This document shows, piece by piece, positions 24,959-32,756 of a DNA stretch of 36,900 bases. Origin of the DNA: Mesorhizobium amorphae (GTDB lineage: Bacteria > Pseudomonadota > Alphaproteobacteria > Rhizobiales > Rhizobiaceae); contig NZ_JHQS01000001.1 of assembly GCF_014843845.1 (NCBI RefSeq), positions 1 to 36,900 of the forward strand. Direction: 5' to 3'. The notes under the pieces were generated by a model that was not told the DNA's origin, did no database searches, and saw only the letters and a list, made by a program, of their open reading frames with translations. How positions within the stretch are numbered: the stretch's first letter is position 1; every line of letters begins with the position of its first letter. The position numbers and the translations under genes are program-made.

Positions 24959-25198
24959 CTAAATGCCGAGCATCTTCTTGGCTTCGTTGAGCGCAGCCTC
25001 TGATCCTGCATGATCGCCGGCGGCATGCAATTTTTCGCCTTGGGCACGCAGTTCTTTGACCTTGGTCATGTCGGCCTCCGCAAGGGTCGCGGTCGGCAAC
25101 GCCGCATCAATCGCGGCCATGATGGTCGGGCATGAATTCGCAAAGGCGGCTGCTGGGATGACCGACAAGAAAAGCGCAAGCGAAATTGAACGTAACAT
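24959..25198 (-). CDS. small secreted hypothetical protein
   Basis: GGGAGG lies just before ATG 25198, giving 79 residues. Residues 1-20 are a Sec signal (MLRSISLALFLSVIPAAAFA). The mature part (NSCPTIMAAIDAALPTATLA, then a Lys/Glu-rich helix ending KMLGI) is a short helical protein with a TPR-like rhythm (AQGEKLHAAGDHAGSEAALN). It is intact amid remnants. Function unknown; a periplasmic location is likely. The frame continues upstream to 25288 through a hydrophobic stretch, but the strong ribosome-binding site and signal peptide favour 25198. Confidence 0.7.
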   Translation of the reverse strand: MLRSISLALFLSVIPAAAFANSCPTIMAAIDAALPTATLAEADMTKVKELRAQGEKLHAAGDHAGSEAALNEAKKMLGI

Positions 25199-25303
25199 GG
25201 CTGTTCCTCCCTGCCGGCCCCGGAAGGCATAGCATCGACGACCGGCACGCCAATAATATAGGGCAGCACCCGCTACGGCAATCACCATGCCGGAACGCAG
25301 GCC

Positions 25304-25525
25304 TCATTTCTGAAGGACTCGCGCCTGCTCGATCAATTTCTTCATGATTGCAAGGTCGGTTGCGCCCGGGAAAATCTGGTCGTCGACGACGAAGCCCGGC
25401 GTTCCGCTGATTTTCAGCGCCTGATCAGTTTCGCATTCTTGTCTATCGCCGCCTGGATATCCGGGTGCTGCATATCGGTCCCGGCTGCAAACACGGAACA
25501 CCGCAGCCGCCTCGCGTCATCAAAC
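25304..25525 (-). pseudogene. C-terminal remnant of a DsbA-family thioredoxin
   Basis: One frame ends ALKISGTPGFVVDDQIFPGA then MKKLIEQARVLQK before TGA. SGTPGFVV is the cis-Pro motif of DsbA/thioredoxin proteins. Upstream, AAGTDMQHPDIQAAIDKN is in a different frame, and AAAVFR in a third, so at least two frameshifts separate pieces that belong together. The CxxC active site is absent. It cannot make a working oxidoreductase. Confidence 0.65.
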
Positions 25526-25799
25526 ACCTATTTTACCAGCCTATGTCGTCTCACCGGTTGGTCGGCATTGGAGCACAATAGACCGGTATATTGTTTGGTA
25601 GTGATGTGGCTTCGTTAGGCTCGCACTTTTATCAATACACGATCGGCGCCCGCTGAAGCCGCCTGTGCCGCGACACCGACCGCGAAAGCCGCCCCGAACA
25701 ACGTATCATGCCGGGGTCCGCAGGCTGAGAATCAGCAAGTCTGGCGACGGCGGCACAAAGCACCATCCGACGGGACGGCTACTCCTTGCGAATTGCTCC
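25526..25799. other. non-coding stretch between remnants
   Basis: No reading frame with protein-like composition or ribosome-binding site was found on either strand. The GC content looks lower near 25560-25640. It may contain unrecognisable decayed coding sequence. Confidence 0.4.
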
Positions 25800-25950
25800 A
25801 TTAGTATTATCTAATATGATAATTCGTGGTCGTGCAGGAGCCGACCGAAGCCTGGGCCGTAGTTGATGCTGATCGTGAACGTGCCGGCGGATTTCGCTAA
25901 CCAATGCCTCATCGGCCGAATGGGTCTCGGCAAGGTGCAATCAACAAACG
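25800..25950 (+). pseudogene. decayed inverted copy of the small gene at 23606-23842
   Basis: From the CTAATATGAT region the sequence follows the intact gene (GTGGTCGTGCAGGAGCCGAC, later a 37-base identical block over ADFANQCLIG). It carries single-base insertions near the start codon and near the VIDTIV codons, and loses about 17 bases after the LIG codons, so the frame is broken repeatedly. Upstream bases are also related (CATTAG...TCTAATATG). It is on the opposite strand from the intact copy. Confidence 0.75.
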
Positions 25951-26019
25951 AGTCCTGAATCTTGATAGGCGGACAAGCGAGAATGCCCTGTCGCGCTCTA
26001 GGGAAGGAGACCGCAAGCC

Positions 26020-26388
26020 ATGCACACTATCAGGATGCTCACCGCCGCCATGCTTTTTCTCCCCGGTCTGGCCTCCGCGGCCGACTTACCGCAATTGGAT
26101 GAACGGCAACTGGTGATGCCGGTCAGCCACGGTATTTCGCCGGCCGACCGGTCGACCGTCAACCGCTGCAATTCGGCAATCGCAGAATGGGCCGCGCAAT
26201 ACAATCCGGTTGCCGTCGAGACCAGCCTGACCGAGCCGGTGCTTCAACGCGCTGGCGGTGTGCGGATTGCAACGCTGTTCGTCGAGATCGACTACCTGCG
26301 CAAAGGTGGCGTCGAGCCACGCTCGGCGACCATCGCCTGCACGGTGGCGGCGGACGGCCAGGTCAGTGTTGAACTTAAGGAAGGATAG
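26020..26388 (+). CDS. small secreted hypothetical protein
   Basis: AAGGAGA lies about ten bases before ATG 26020. The protein is 122 residues with a Sec signal (MLTAAMLFLPGLASAADLPQ) and a mature domain with two cysteines (VNRCNSAIAEW, ATIACTVAAD) likely to form a disulfide. Beta-like strands follow (GGVRIATLFVEIDYLRKGGV, then GQVSVELKEG). I recognise no family. It sits alone between remnants on the right side of the inverted repeat. Confidence 0.75.
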   Translation: MHTIRMLTAAMLFLPGLASAADLPQLDERQLVMPVSHGISPADRSTVNRCNSAIAEWAAQYNPVAVETSLTEPVLQRAGGVRIATLFVEIDYLRKGGVEPRSATIACTVAADGQVSVELKEG

Positions 26389-26763
26389 AACCGGCGCAGA
26401 TTGTCGTCCTGCGCCCGTGAACGCGCCATAAGCCACCCGCCGGTGGAGGCGCAGCGCGTGGCGCGGCGCACCTCCGCTGATCATCGGCGCAAGGTTGAAA
26501 AGCCGTCGGTTAGCCGTGGTTGCGGGATTGCGAGGCCAATGCCCGCGTCAGGCACCTGTGCGAAGCTTCTTATTCACAGGTGGCCTTGGCGCTTTGGGTT
26601 TCGCATCCGGCTCTCCCGCAGGTTGCGGATTTGCGGCTTCCTGAGCTATCCGCGCCTCGCGCAAACGGGCCGTCTTAGCTTCGCGCGCCTTGCGCTCCAA
26701 GTCTATTATCTCTTGGGCTATTTGGCTCTAGCGTCTCGATCTGTGTCGATCCTTGTCGCCACG
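26389..26763. other. stretch without a supported gene; possible broken Lys/Ala-rich frame on - strand
   Basis: On the - strand, after the small gene at 26764-26928, a GTG frame (VATRIDTDRDARAK) stops at once. A second frame then reads ERKAREAKTARLREARIAQE and ends PRPPVNKKLRTGA near 26552. The pieces look like one short basic protein split by a frameshift, but no ATG or ribosome-binding site supports the second part. The remainder shows nothing recognisable. Confidence 0.35.
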
Positions 26764-26928
26764 TCAGCCCTCCGCCTTGAAGTTCTTGGCTTCCTTCTCG
26801 GCTTTGGCCTTGCCGTGCTTTTCAGCAAGATCCTTAGCCTGCTGAGGCGAAACGTCTGTGATTTCCGCTAAATGCATTGCCTCCTTGTCAGAGAGGCGGT
26901 TGTCCTTCTTGCCTTGTTTGGTAGCCAT
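26764..26928 (-). CDS. very small Lys-rich protein, DUF3606-like in style
   Basis: This 54-residue frame starts at ATG 26928 with GAGGAG about ten bases upstream. It reads MATKQGKKDNRLSDKEAMHL, then SPQQAKDLAEKHGKAKAEKE, then NFKAEG. The basic lead followed by a predicted helix pair (DVSPQQAKDLAEKHG) resembles DUF3606 proteins, of which a clear member lies at 32985. The assignment is by resemblance only. Such proteins are often stress- or plant-association-linked in rhizobia, but the role is unknown. Confidence 0.5.
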   Translation of the reverse strand: MATKQGKKDNRLSDKEAMHLAEITDVSPQQAKDLAEKHGKAKAEKEAKNFKAEG

Positions 26929-27027
26929 GTATGAATCTCCTCGTTGTTGGAGACCTAACGGGCTGGAGGTCAGAGCGTTCCTAAGGAACGCTCTGCCTGG
27001 ACATCGCTTGGAAGCAGGAGGTGCCCC

Positions 27028-27135
27028 ATGCCCAACTTCCGCTTCGAGATCGTCGGCTTCGGCAAGACCACGACATTGGAGGAAGAGCTTCCCAGCGCCG
27101 ACCTGGGAATTCTAACGCTCGCTCGACCACTCTGA
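27028..27135 (+). CDS. possible truncated DUF6894-like small protein
   Basis: AGGAGG sits five bases before ATG 27028, a very good ribosome-binding site. The frame reads MPNFRFEIVGFGKTTTLEEE and then LPSADLGILTLARPL before TGA, 35 residues in all. The start resembles DUF6894 proteins (MPRFYFD...LPD...A), which are normally twice as long, so this is probably a truncated or frameshifted copy. Confidence 0.35.
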   Translation: MPNFRFEIVGFGKTTTLEEELPSADLGILTLARPL

Positions 27136-27180
27136 AGCAATTTCAGGATGGTGGCACTCAACGTCACCTCGTCTCCAATA

Positions 27181-27472
27181 TTAAGGTTTCAGCCGGGACC
27201 ATAGCTCGTCAAGCATTTCCAACGCAGCGCTTGGCTTTGCCGGTTTGAGCAGCCCTTGTTCCGTTGCGGCCTTTTTGAAGGTGGCAAAAGCTACCGCAGG
27301 GCGGCAAATCCCATTCATTGCGTCGTTCACCAACCGCACGGCCGCGCGATAACCTGCCGCTTCCTTATTCTTCCACCGACCGCCAAGCGCTTTTTTTGGC
27401 ATCGGAGATGGATGAAACCACCATCGTGCCGCCGTCTGCAAATTTGATCGCTATAGGGAGAACCTGGGTCAT
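27181..27472 (-). pseudogene. DUF982-like gene split by a frameshift at an A7 run
   Basis: ATG 27472 begins a frame reading MTQVLPIAIKFADGGTMVVS and SISDAKKSA, ending soon after at a TAA. The second frame continues the same protein: LGGRWKNKEAAGYRAAVRLV, then NDAMNGICRPAVAFATFKKA, ending DELWSRLKP. The switch falls at seven consecutive A on the coding strand (T7 at 27391-27397). Removing one A restores a ~96-residue DUF982-like protein (RWxxKxxxxYRxAVRxxxDAxxG pattern). It follows a small membrane-protein gene by 6 bp. It is a pseudogene, a sequencing error in a homopolymer, or a +1 shift site. Confidence 0.6.
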
Positions 27473-27478
27473 GGGGTT

Positions 27479-27622
27479 TCACCACCCAAACCATTCTCTT
27501 GTTCGCCACAGCAATCCGACGAACGGCGCCAGCAAGAGAAGAGCGGCGACCAAAACCACGATGGGATTCCTTGTCGGAAGCGGCTTGAATTTGGGCATTG
27601 CAGAGGATTTGGCTATGGACAT
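27479..27622 (-). CDS. 47-residue single-pass membrane protein
   Basis: The frame starts at ATG 27622 with AAGGAA about 12 bases upstream. It has a basic N-terminus (MSIAKSSAMPKFKPLPTRNP), one membrane helix (IVVLVAALLLLAPFVGLLW) and a short tail (RTREWFGW). It ends 6 bp before the DUF982-like start and is likely in the same transcript. Too small for family assignment; the helix with positive N-terminal flank is typical of bacterial small membrane proteins. Confidence 0.5.
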   Translation of the reverse strand: MSIAKSSAMPKFKPLPTRNPIVVLVAALLLLAPFVGLLWRTREWFGW

Positions 27623-28243
27623 GTCTGGTTCATTTCCTTGTTGGAAGCCTGCCCGATAGCTCCGAGCGAGATTTGCTTGCGAGCTACATATTGCTAGCCG
27701 GTCGGCTCGGGGGCCGTGGTCTGTGCGCGGACAGTTGGCGAGGCCTTAGCGGGATGTCGACGAGGGAAGTGCGTATCGGCCTGAGGGGCGGCGCTGGTGA
27801 AGTAGCCGCACGCCGGCGCAGCAGCGCAGCTGACAATTTGCCAAGCAGGTCTCGTATTTCCATGGGCGTTCTGCTCCTTGGAGCGCCCCCCGCCGAGCGT
27901 TGTCTAGCACCAAGCGCCGACCATCTGCATTTAACTTTGACATATACCTACCGGAGGCCTGCAGTGTTCGCAGCAACGGCTGGAGGTTGGTTTTGGCGAG
28001 ATGTGTGAGCTAGATCCAGTCCCGCACCGGGCACAATGGGCGTGTTGGGGCCTCAGAAGCGCAGAAATAGACGCGAGATTCAACGAGCGCCCATCGCTGC
28101 ACTCATCCCGACCCCCAACCGTTAGAAATCGCTAATGTTCTACTTGACGATTTCGCCGTCCACTCCAGACTCTTGAAAGGCTCGAGGCATCGGCCACCGT
28201 CGATCAGGATCCGACAGGGAATGCAAGCGCATCCGGCTTAGAG
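27623..28243. other. 620 bp without a supported gene
   Basis: Both strands were read. Open frames here have shadow-like composition (Arg/Ser/Leu biased, no ribosome-binding site, no motif). One - strand frame near 27746-27976 (MSKLNADGRRLVLDNARRGA) could be a remnant but matches nothing I know. The glycan-cassette promoter for the gene at 28244 is probably near the right end. Confidence 0.4.
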
Positions 28244-29479
28244 ATGGGCAAAGGTAGGACGAACAATCTCGCCACCGTCATCAAAGGCACCGGCCATGCG
28301 TCTTCGGTGACGGACCAAGCGAAGCATTTCGAGATTTCCCACGACAGGCGGTCGATCCTAGAGGCGCCAGCCGTGGTGGCTGTGCCGCTCCTGTTCGCGA
28401 TCAGTGGGATTGCCATTCGCTATGCCGCTTTTGCTTCGGTGACGGCAGAACCAGGCTTCGAGTCTTATGCTCGCGCGCTCTGTCGATGGGATTGCCACTG
28501 GTATGTGGATATTTCCGAACGCGGATATGAGAGCTTTCCCATTCCAAATCAGAGCAATGTCGGACGATGGGGCTTCTTCCCATTGTATCCCATGCTGGTA
28601 GCGGGGATCCGGACGGTTTTCCCTTTTCCTACAATACTGGTGGCAACGATTACCTCGATTGCCTGCAGTTACGCCGCGTGTCTGATAGCATGGCCGCTGC
28701 TCGAGAAGAATATGCGGGCCTATGTGCTTTATTGCGCCTTTCTGCTTAGCGGCCCATTCTCCTTCCATTTCACTACGTTCCTTACTGAACCCCTTTTTGT
28801 TCTCCTGACTTCGTGCGTTTTTCTGGCCCTCAAACGCACCAACTACTTGGTCGCGGGCATCTTATCCGCGCTCCTGTCGGCAACGAGGCTCGTTGGGGTC
28901 CTTGTCGTTTTTGCGACCGCCATTCAAATGTTCCAGCAGCATCGCGCACAGGATGGCACGACGCTTTCCTTCCCACTCTGGCTGCTCGGCCGACCCGATT
29001 TGCTCGTGGCCATCTTGATCTCGCCTGCCGGTTTGTTCGCCTACATCCTGTTTTTGTATCTCACTGTCGGGGATGGCTTTGCATTCTTGCATGTCCAACG
29101 CGCGTTTGGACGTGTGGCGGGCAATCCGCTCCTCTTTCTCTGGGATGGCCTCTCTGCTGTTCCGACTACCGGATGGCTGCCTACCGCGCCGCAATGGAGC
29201 GCACTCGCGGCGCTCACCGGACTGGCGCTGTCAGTCGTTCTGGCGGTTCGCGGGCAATATGGCGCCGGGCTCTTCTGTGCGGTCTGCATCATCCTGCCAC
29301 TGATCACCAACCTGGCCTCCATGGTCAGATACGTCGTTGGGCTTGCGCCTCTGATTGTCTTGACGGCCATCCTGTTGTCGGCGTCGAAACTGACTTGGCT
29401 CGCCGCTTTGGTTCTGTTCCTGAGCGCTTGCTATTTCATGACGGTGGCATGGATTGGAGGCTACCTTGCCCTGGTCTGA
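28244..29479 (+). CDS. GT-C membrane glycosyltransferase, PIG-V/mannosyltransferase-like
   Basis: The protein has 411 residues and about ten membrane segments. The first loop carries CRWDCHWYVDISERGYESF and then GRWGFFPLYPMLV, the WD.xWY..IA..GY...FFPLYP signature of the bacterial PIG-V-like family. FLTEPLFVLLTSCVFLAL follows further on, the second conserved piece. Asp in RWDCHWY is the likely catalytic residue. Such enzymes use polyprenyl-phosphate-linked sugars at the outer face of the membrane. It is followed by a membrane-anchored periplasmic protein (overlapping) and faces the GT2/methyltransferase/GtrA operon. The ribosome-binding site is weak, so the start is approximate. Confidence 0.85.
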   Translation: MGKGRTNNLATVIKGTGHASSVTDQAKHFEISHDRRSILEAPAVVAVPLLFAISGIAIRYAAFASVTAEPGFESYARALCRWDCHWYVDISERGYESFPIPNQSNVGRWGFFPLYPMLVAGIRTVFPFPTILVATITSIACSYAACLIAWPLLEKNMRAYVLYCAFLLSGPFSFHFTTFLTEPLFVLLTSCVFLALKRTNYLVAGILSALLSATRLVGVLVVFATAIQMFQQHRAQDGTTLSFPLWLLGRPDLLVAILISPAGLFAYILFLYLTVGDGFAFLHVQRAFGRVAGNPLLFLWDGLSAVPTTGWLPTAPQWSALAALTGLALSVVLAVRGQYGAGLFCAVCIILPLITNLASMVRYVVGLAPLIVLTAILLSASKLTWLAALVLFLSACYFMTVAWIGGYLALV

Positions 29480-30089
29480 CACCCTGGCCCCCTATCGACG
29501 TGCTGGCTCGTTTGGCGGCTACATGGTCGCGGCGGTTCTGGCCGTGTCCGAAATCGTGATCCTCGCGCTGGCTCTCCATCCGGACGTCAACGCCGACTAT
29601 CGTGCCTATTACATCGACCGGACGACGACATGCCTCAACAGAGATGCCCTCGGCAGCTACACAGTTGGCCAGAGAGTATCCTTCCGGTCCGACGGCGCCA
29701 AACTGGCAGCCGGAATGATAGTCTGTGGCTGGTCGGGGCCGGTCGCCGACGGCACCCATTCGCTGGGCGAGACCTCGCGGCTTCGCTTGGAGATACCGCC
29801 GCTACGCGACGGCCTTACAGCAACACTACAAATGGCCGCCGTCATTCGTCCGCCGCAGATGTCACAAAGGGTTCTGATCTCGGTGAACGGCATTCCGATA
29901 CATAAGGTGACATTGTCTGGCAAAGAACCGACGACGGTCTCGTTCGTCATTCCGCACGCGGCCTTTGCGAACGCGAAGGCGCTCGACATGGCCTTCGACT
30001 ATCTCGATGGGATTCCGCCAAGCGCGGCCGCCAGCAACATCTACAAGCGGTCCATCAAGTTGGTATCGTTCCGGCTCGACGCCGCCTAG
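29466..30089 (+). CDS. membrane-anchored periplasmic protein of the glycan cassette, unknown family
   Basis: The best start is TTG 29466, five bases after GGAGG and overlapping the stop of the preceding gene; ATG 29523 is the alternative. It gives 207 residues. One helix (GGYMVAAVLAVSEIVILALA) is followed by a ~165-residue exoplasmic domain predicted to be beta-rich (RLRLEIPPLRDGLTATLQMA, then RVLISVNGIPIHKVTLSG, and SFVIPHAAF). This jelly-roll-like pattern is seen in carbohydrate-associated domains, but no family is assigned. Overlap with the PIG-V-like gene indicates co-function in glycan transfer. Confidence 0.75.
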   Translation: MPWSDTLAPYRRAGSFGGYMVAAVLAVSEIVILALALHPDVNADYRAYYIDRTTTCLNRDALGSYTVGQRVSFRSDGAKLAAGMIVCGWSGPVADGTHSLGETSRLRLEIPPLRDGLTATLQMAAVIRPPQMSQRVLISVNGIPIHKVTLSGKEPTTVSFVIPHAAFANAKALDMAFDYLDGIPPSAAASNIYKRSIKLVSFRLDAA

Positions 30090-30096
30090 ATAATAA

Positions 30097-30552
30097 TCAA
30101 GCGGAGCGATTGCCGTGCCGACCAAGCCTGCTCTCGGCAAAGACCCACCGGTCGAGCACGAAGAAATTGACCGCCGGGACGAGCAAGCAGGTAACCACCA
30201 CAGGGACGATGAGGGGCAGGCCCAGCTTCACCGTCAACAGCGCTGGCGCCCCGTAGGCGATGGCCAAGCCTGTCGCCGCCAACACAAGAAAACGCGGAGC
30301 CTCAGATTGATGCGGTCCGCCCGACACGAACGTTACGGATTTGTGAGCCAAATACGAGAACAGAGTGGCCGCGGCGTATGCAGCAAGCGAGGCCTGGATG
30401 GGCGTGAAGCCGATCCGTTCCGATTTGGTGAGAATGGCAACCAATGCAGCATACAGGATTGTGGCGGCGATGCCGACCAAGCCGAAGCGCGCCAAAAGCC
30501 TCAGGGCGCCGCCACGAACAGGCCGATGCTCAGACAAGCGCACTACACGCAT
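30097..30552 (-). CDS. GtrA-family membrane protein (putative lipid-linked sugar flippase)
   Basis: The protein has 151 residues with four membrane segments. Typical GtrA phrases are RFGLVGIAATILYAALVAIL, ASLAAYAAATLFSYLAHKSV with TF following, and a C-terminal NFFVLDRWVF. GtrA proteins are proposed to move polyprenyl-phosphate-linked sugar across the membrane. It is the last gene of a three-gene - strand operon; its start overlaps the methyltransferase by 23 bp. With GT2 upstream and the GT-C enzyme opposite, a GtrA/B-type pathway is complete in outline. Confidence 0.88.
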   Translation of the reverse strand: MRVVRLSEHRPVRGGALRLLARFGLVGIAATILYAALVAILTKSERIGFTPIQASLAAYAAATLFSYLAHKSVTFVSGGPHQSEAPRFLVLAATGLAIAYGAPALLTVKLGLPLIVPVVVTCLLVPAVNFFVLDRWVFAESRLGRHGNRSA

Positions 30553-31222
30553 ATTGTGCTCCCAGCGGCAGGGACGCGAGCGCGCGCTCGACTTTTCTGG
30601 CGAACGGCCTGGCTGACGGCAACAGCAGGAAGTGCTCGGATCGGATGTTCCTGAAGCCTGCTTCTTGAAAGAGGGATGCTGTTTGGGCTGCGCTGAGCAG
30701 GACCGCGTCCTGGTCGAATGGACACCGAAACACCGCGAGACGCGTCAGCGGATTATAGGGATTGTGCTCAATGATGCAGGCGACGCCGCCCGGCCGCACG
30801 ACGCGCCGCATCTCCCGAAGGAATTCGAGCCATGAGGCGGGTGGAACATGATGGACGACGCAACTGGCGAAAGCCATATCGAACGCGCCATGGTCATATG
30901 GCAAGTTCGGCGTGTTGCAGGCCCTGTAGGAGACGTGTGGATTGTCCTGGCTGGCACGCAGGATCGATTCTTGCGAGATATCGCAGCCATCCAGGCAGTC
31001 GAAAGCGCCTTCGAGATAGGGATGGAGCGAACCGACGCCGCAGCCGACGTCTAGCGCCCGCACACCCGAGCCGCCGTGACGAAGCTCTCGCTCGACAACA
31101 ACGCGTCGCAGCAGGTCGGCCTTCGCCATTAGAAAGAAGTCGTGCTTGAGGCCGGAAAACCCGATTGAACCTTGGACCGCCTCGCCATAATTCAATCTAT
31201 AACTGTCGAAGAGTTCGGACAT
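30530..31222 (-). CDS. SAM-dependent methyltransferase of the glycan operon
   Basis: From ATG 31222 (MSELFDSYRLNYGEAVQGSI) this is 230 residues; upstream in-frame residues belong to the overlapping GT2 region. Motif I is VRALDVGCGVGSLHPYLEG, followed by DGCDISQESI and the motif IV/post region FDMAFASCVVHHVPP, the Methyltransf_11-type class I fold. The target (sugar, lipid or protein) is unknown; position between GT2 and GtrA suggests the sugar or its lipid carrier. It overlaps GT2 by 26 bp and GtrA by 23 bp, so translation is tightly coupled. Confidence 0.88.
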   Translation of the reverse strand: MSELFDSYRLNYGEAVQGSIGFSGLKHDFFLMAKADLLRRVVVERELRHGGSGVRALDVGCGVGSLHPYLEGAFDCLDGCDISQESILRASQDNPHVSYRACNTPNLPYDHGAFDMAFASCVVHHVPPASWLEFLREMRRVVRPGGVACIIEHNPYNPLTRLAVFRCPFDQDAVLLSAAQTASLFQEAGFRNIRSEHFLLLPSARPFARKVERALASLPLGAQYACSALV

Positions 31223-32240
31223 TGGCCGAGATCCCATTCCGGGGTTTGCGAAATGATCGGCGGCCCTCACCAGGGGCGGCACGCATCGCTTCGTCGAAGC
31301 CGGTGAGGCGATCAATCACGTAAAGGGGGCGGCGTTTGACCTCGGCGTGAATGCTGCCGACATAGAGTCCGACCACGCCGGTCATGAAAAGATTGATACC
31401 GCACAGGAGCGACACGATCACCACGGTGGAAGTCCAGCCGGCAATAATGCCGGTTTCGAAGATCCAGGCGAAAATGGCATAAGCGCCAAAGACTACGGCA
31501 AGCGTCGAAATGGACAAGCCGCCCCAGAGCGCCAGACGAAGCGGTTGCTCCGAGAAGCTGACGATGCCGTGCACGGCAAGGTGCACCATCTTCCAGAACG
31601 GGTATTTGGTCTGGCCAAGGGTCCGCGCTGGGCGTTCGAAAGGCACCGCGGTTTGCTTGAAGCCCATCCAGCCGAACATGCCCCTCACGAAGCGATCTTG
31701 TTCGGGCATCTGCCTAAAAGTTTCCAGCGCTTTGCGTCCGACCAGGCGGAAATCACCGACGTCGCGCGGGATGTCGACTGACGTCATCTTCTCGAGCAGG
31801 CGATAGAACAGACTTGCCGTGAAGCGCTTGAACCAGGTTTCGCCCTCGCGCTTGACGCGGCGGGCATAGACAATCTCGAAACCTTCCTTCCACTTCGCTA
31901 CCAAATCGAGAACCACCTCGGGTGGGTCTTGAAGGTCGGCATCCATGACGATAACGGCATCCCCCTCCGCGGCGTCCATGCCGGCTGTGATCGCGATCTG
32001 GTGCCCGAAATTGCGGGAAAGCTCGATCAGCCGGAAACGAGGCTCGCCGGCGACAACACGCCGAAGGTAACTGACGCTGCCATCCCGGCTTCCGTCATCA
32101 ACGAAAATCGCCTCGGTCTCTCCGTCTAACTGGTAAATCAGCGACCTGATCCGCTCGACCAGTCGAGGCAGCACCTGTTCTTCATTGTATATCGGCAGGA
32201 CCAGCGAGTAGCGCGGCATCGACGGAGCATTCACCCCCAT
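31197..32240 (-). CDS. GT2 glycosyltransferase, polyprenyl-phosphate sugar synthase (GtrB/Dpm-like)
   Basis: ATG 32240 follows AAGG at 7 bases and gives 347 residues; the frame is open upstream (to 32441) but those residues are not GT2-like. The core has YSLVLPIYNEEQVLPRLVER, then IFVDDGSRDGS and VMDADLQDPPEV, which are the nucleotide-sugar and metal-binding motifs. Two C-terminal membrane helices (LRLALWGGLSISTLAVVFGA and VIVSLLCGINLFMTGVVGLY) are the hallmark of bactoprenol glucosyltransferases. It should make a polyprenyl-phosphate-linked hexose at the cytoplasmic face for GtrA to flip. It is the first gene of the operon; AT-rich DNA upstream (32290-32345) probably carries the promoter. 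Confidence 0.9.
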   Translation of the reverse strand: MGVNAPSMPRYSLVLPIYNEEQVLPRLVERIRSLIYQLDGETEAIFVDDGSRDGSVSYLRRVVAGEPRFRLIELSRNFGHQIAITAGMDAAEGDAVIVMDADLQDPPEVVLDLVAKWKEGFEIVYARRVKREGETWFKRFTASLFYRLLEKMTSVDIPRDVGDFRLVGRKALETFRQMPEQDRFVRGMFGWMGFKQTAVPFERPARTLGQTKYPFWKMVHLAVHGIVSFSEQPLRLALWGGLSISTLAVVFGAYAIFAWIFETGIIAGWTSTVVIVSLLCGINLFMTGVVGLYVGSIHAEVKRRPLYVIDRLTGFDEAMRAAPGEGRRSFRKPRNGISANVRTLRQL

Positions 32241-32437
32241 TCTGATGCCTTGGACCACAGAATCTCGCATGCGTTTGAAATGAAACGAGCGCCTCAAAGT
32301 TCCATAAGTCATTCCTAAATTAGAGAAATTTTGTAAATGCGGCTCGTCGGTGCGGAGAGGCCGCGTTGCTCGCACAATCAAGTGGTCGACGATCTGGTGC
32401 CCGCAGTCGCGCCCGAGGCATCCGTCGGTTGGCGGTT

Positions 32438-32662
32438 TCACCCCGCGAGACCGCCTTCACGATGTTCGACTGCGTGGATGATCGCTTCATAGACGCTGCC
32501 AATCTCTTCATCGATCTCCTGAATTGCGATGCCTTCGGCATCGGCAGCCCGCATGACCTGGTCAGCCATATCGATCACCAGCAAGCCAGGGTCATCAATC
32601 GGTCCGTCCGGCATATGCTCGGAAATCCATTTGTATATGAACTCGAGGCCTCGGGTGCTCAT
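32438..32662 (-). CDS. DUF768-family small protein (first of two)
   Basis: From ATG 32662 it is 74 residues: MSTRGLEFIYKWISEHMPDG, later MADQVMRAADAEGIAIQEID and EIGSVYEAIIHAVEHREGG. The opening (STRGxEFxxKW) and the E.GSVYEAI.HAV motif define DUF768, which I know mainly from Mesorhizobium. Upstream in-frame codons (GTG at 32680) lack a ribosome-binding site. Function is unknown. A second member lies at 36605. Confidence 0.8.
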   Translation of the reverse strand: MSTRGLEFIYKWISEHMPDGPIDDPGLLVIDMADQVMRAADAEGIAIQEIDEEIGSVYEAIIHAVEHREGGLAG

Positions 32663-32756
32663 GAGGTTGCAAGATTGCACCTGGCTATTCCGTTGTGCTT
32701 GACGGGCTCGCTATGTCGCCTGCCGCCGATCGGCGGCCCGAGGTCTGAAAGCTTGG

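Noticed and set aside
25199..25288. N-terminal extension of the small secreted protein
   Set aside because: It has a hydrophobic stretch (VIAVAGAALYYWRAG), but the strong GGGAGG site and clean signal peptide point to the start at 25198.
26401..26871. 156-codon + strand frame
   Set aside because: It overlaps a - strand small gene with a better ribosome-binding site and has leucine/arginine shadow composition without motifs.
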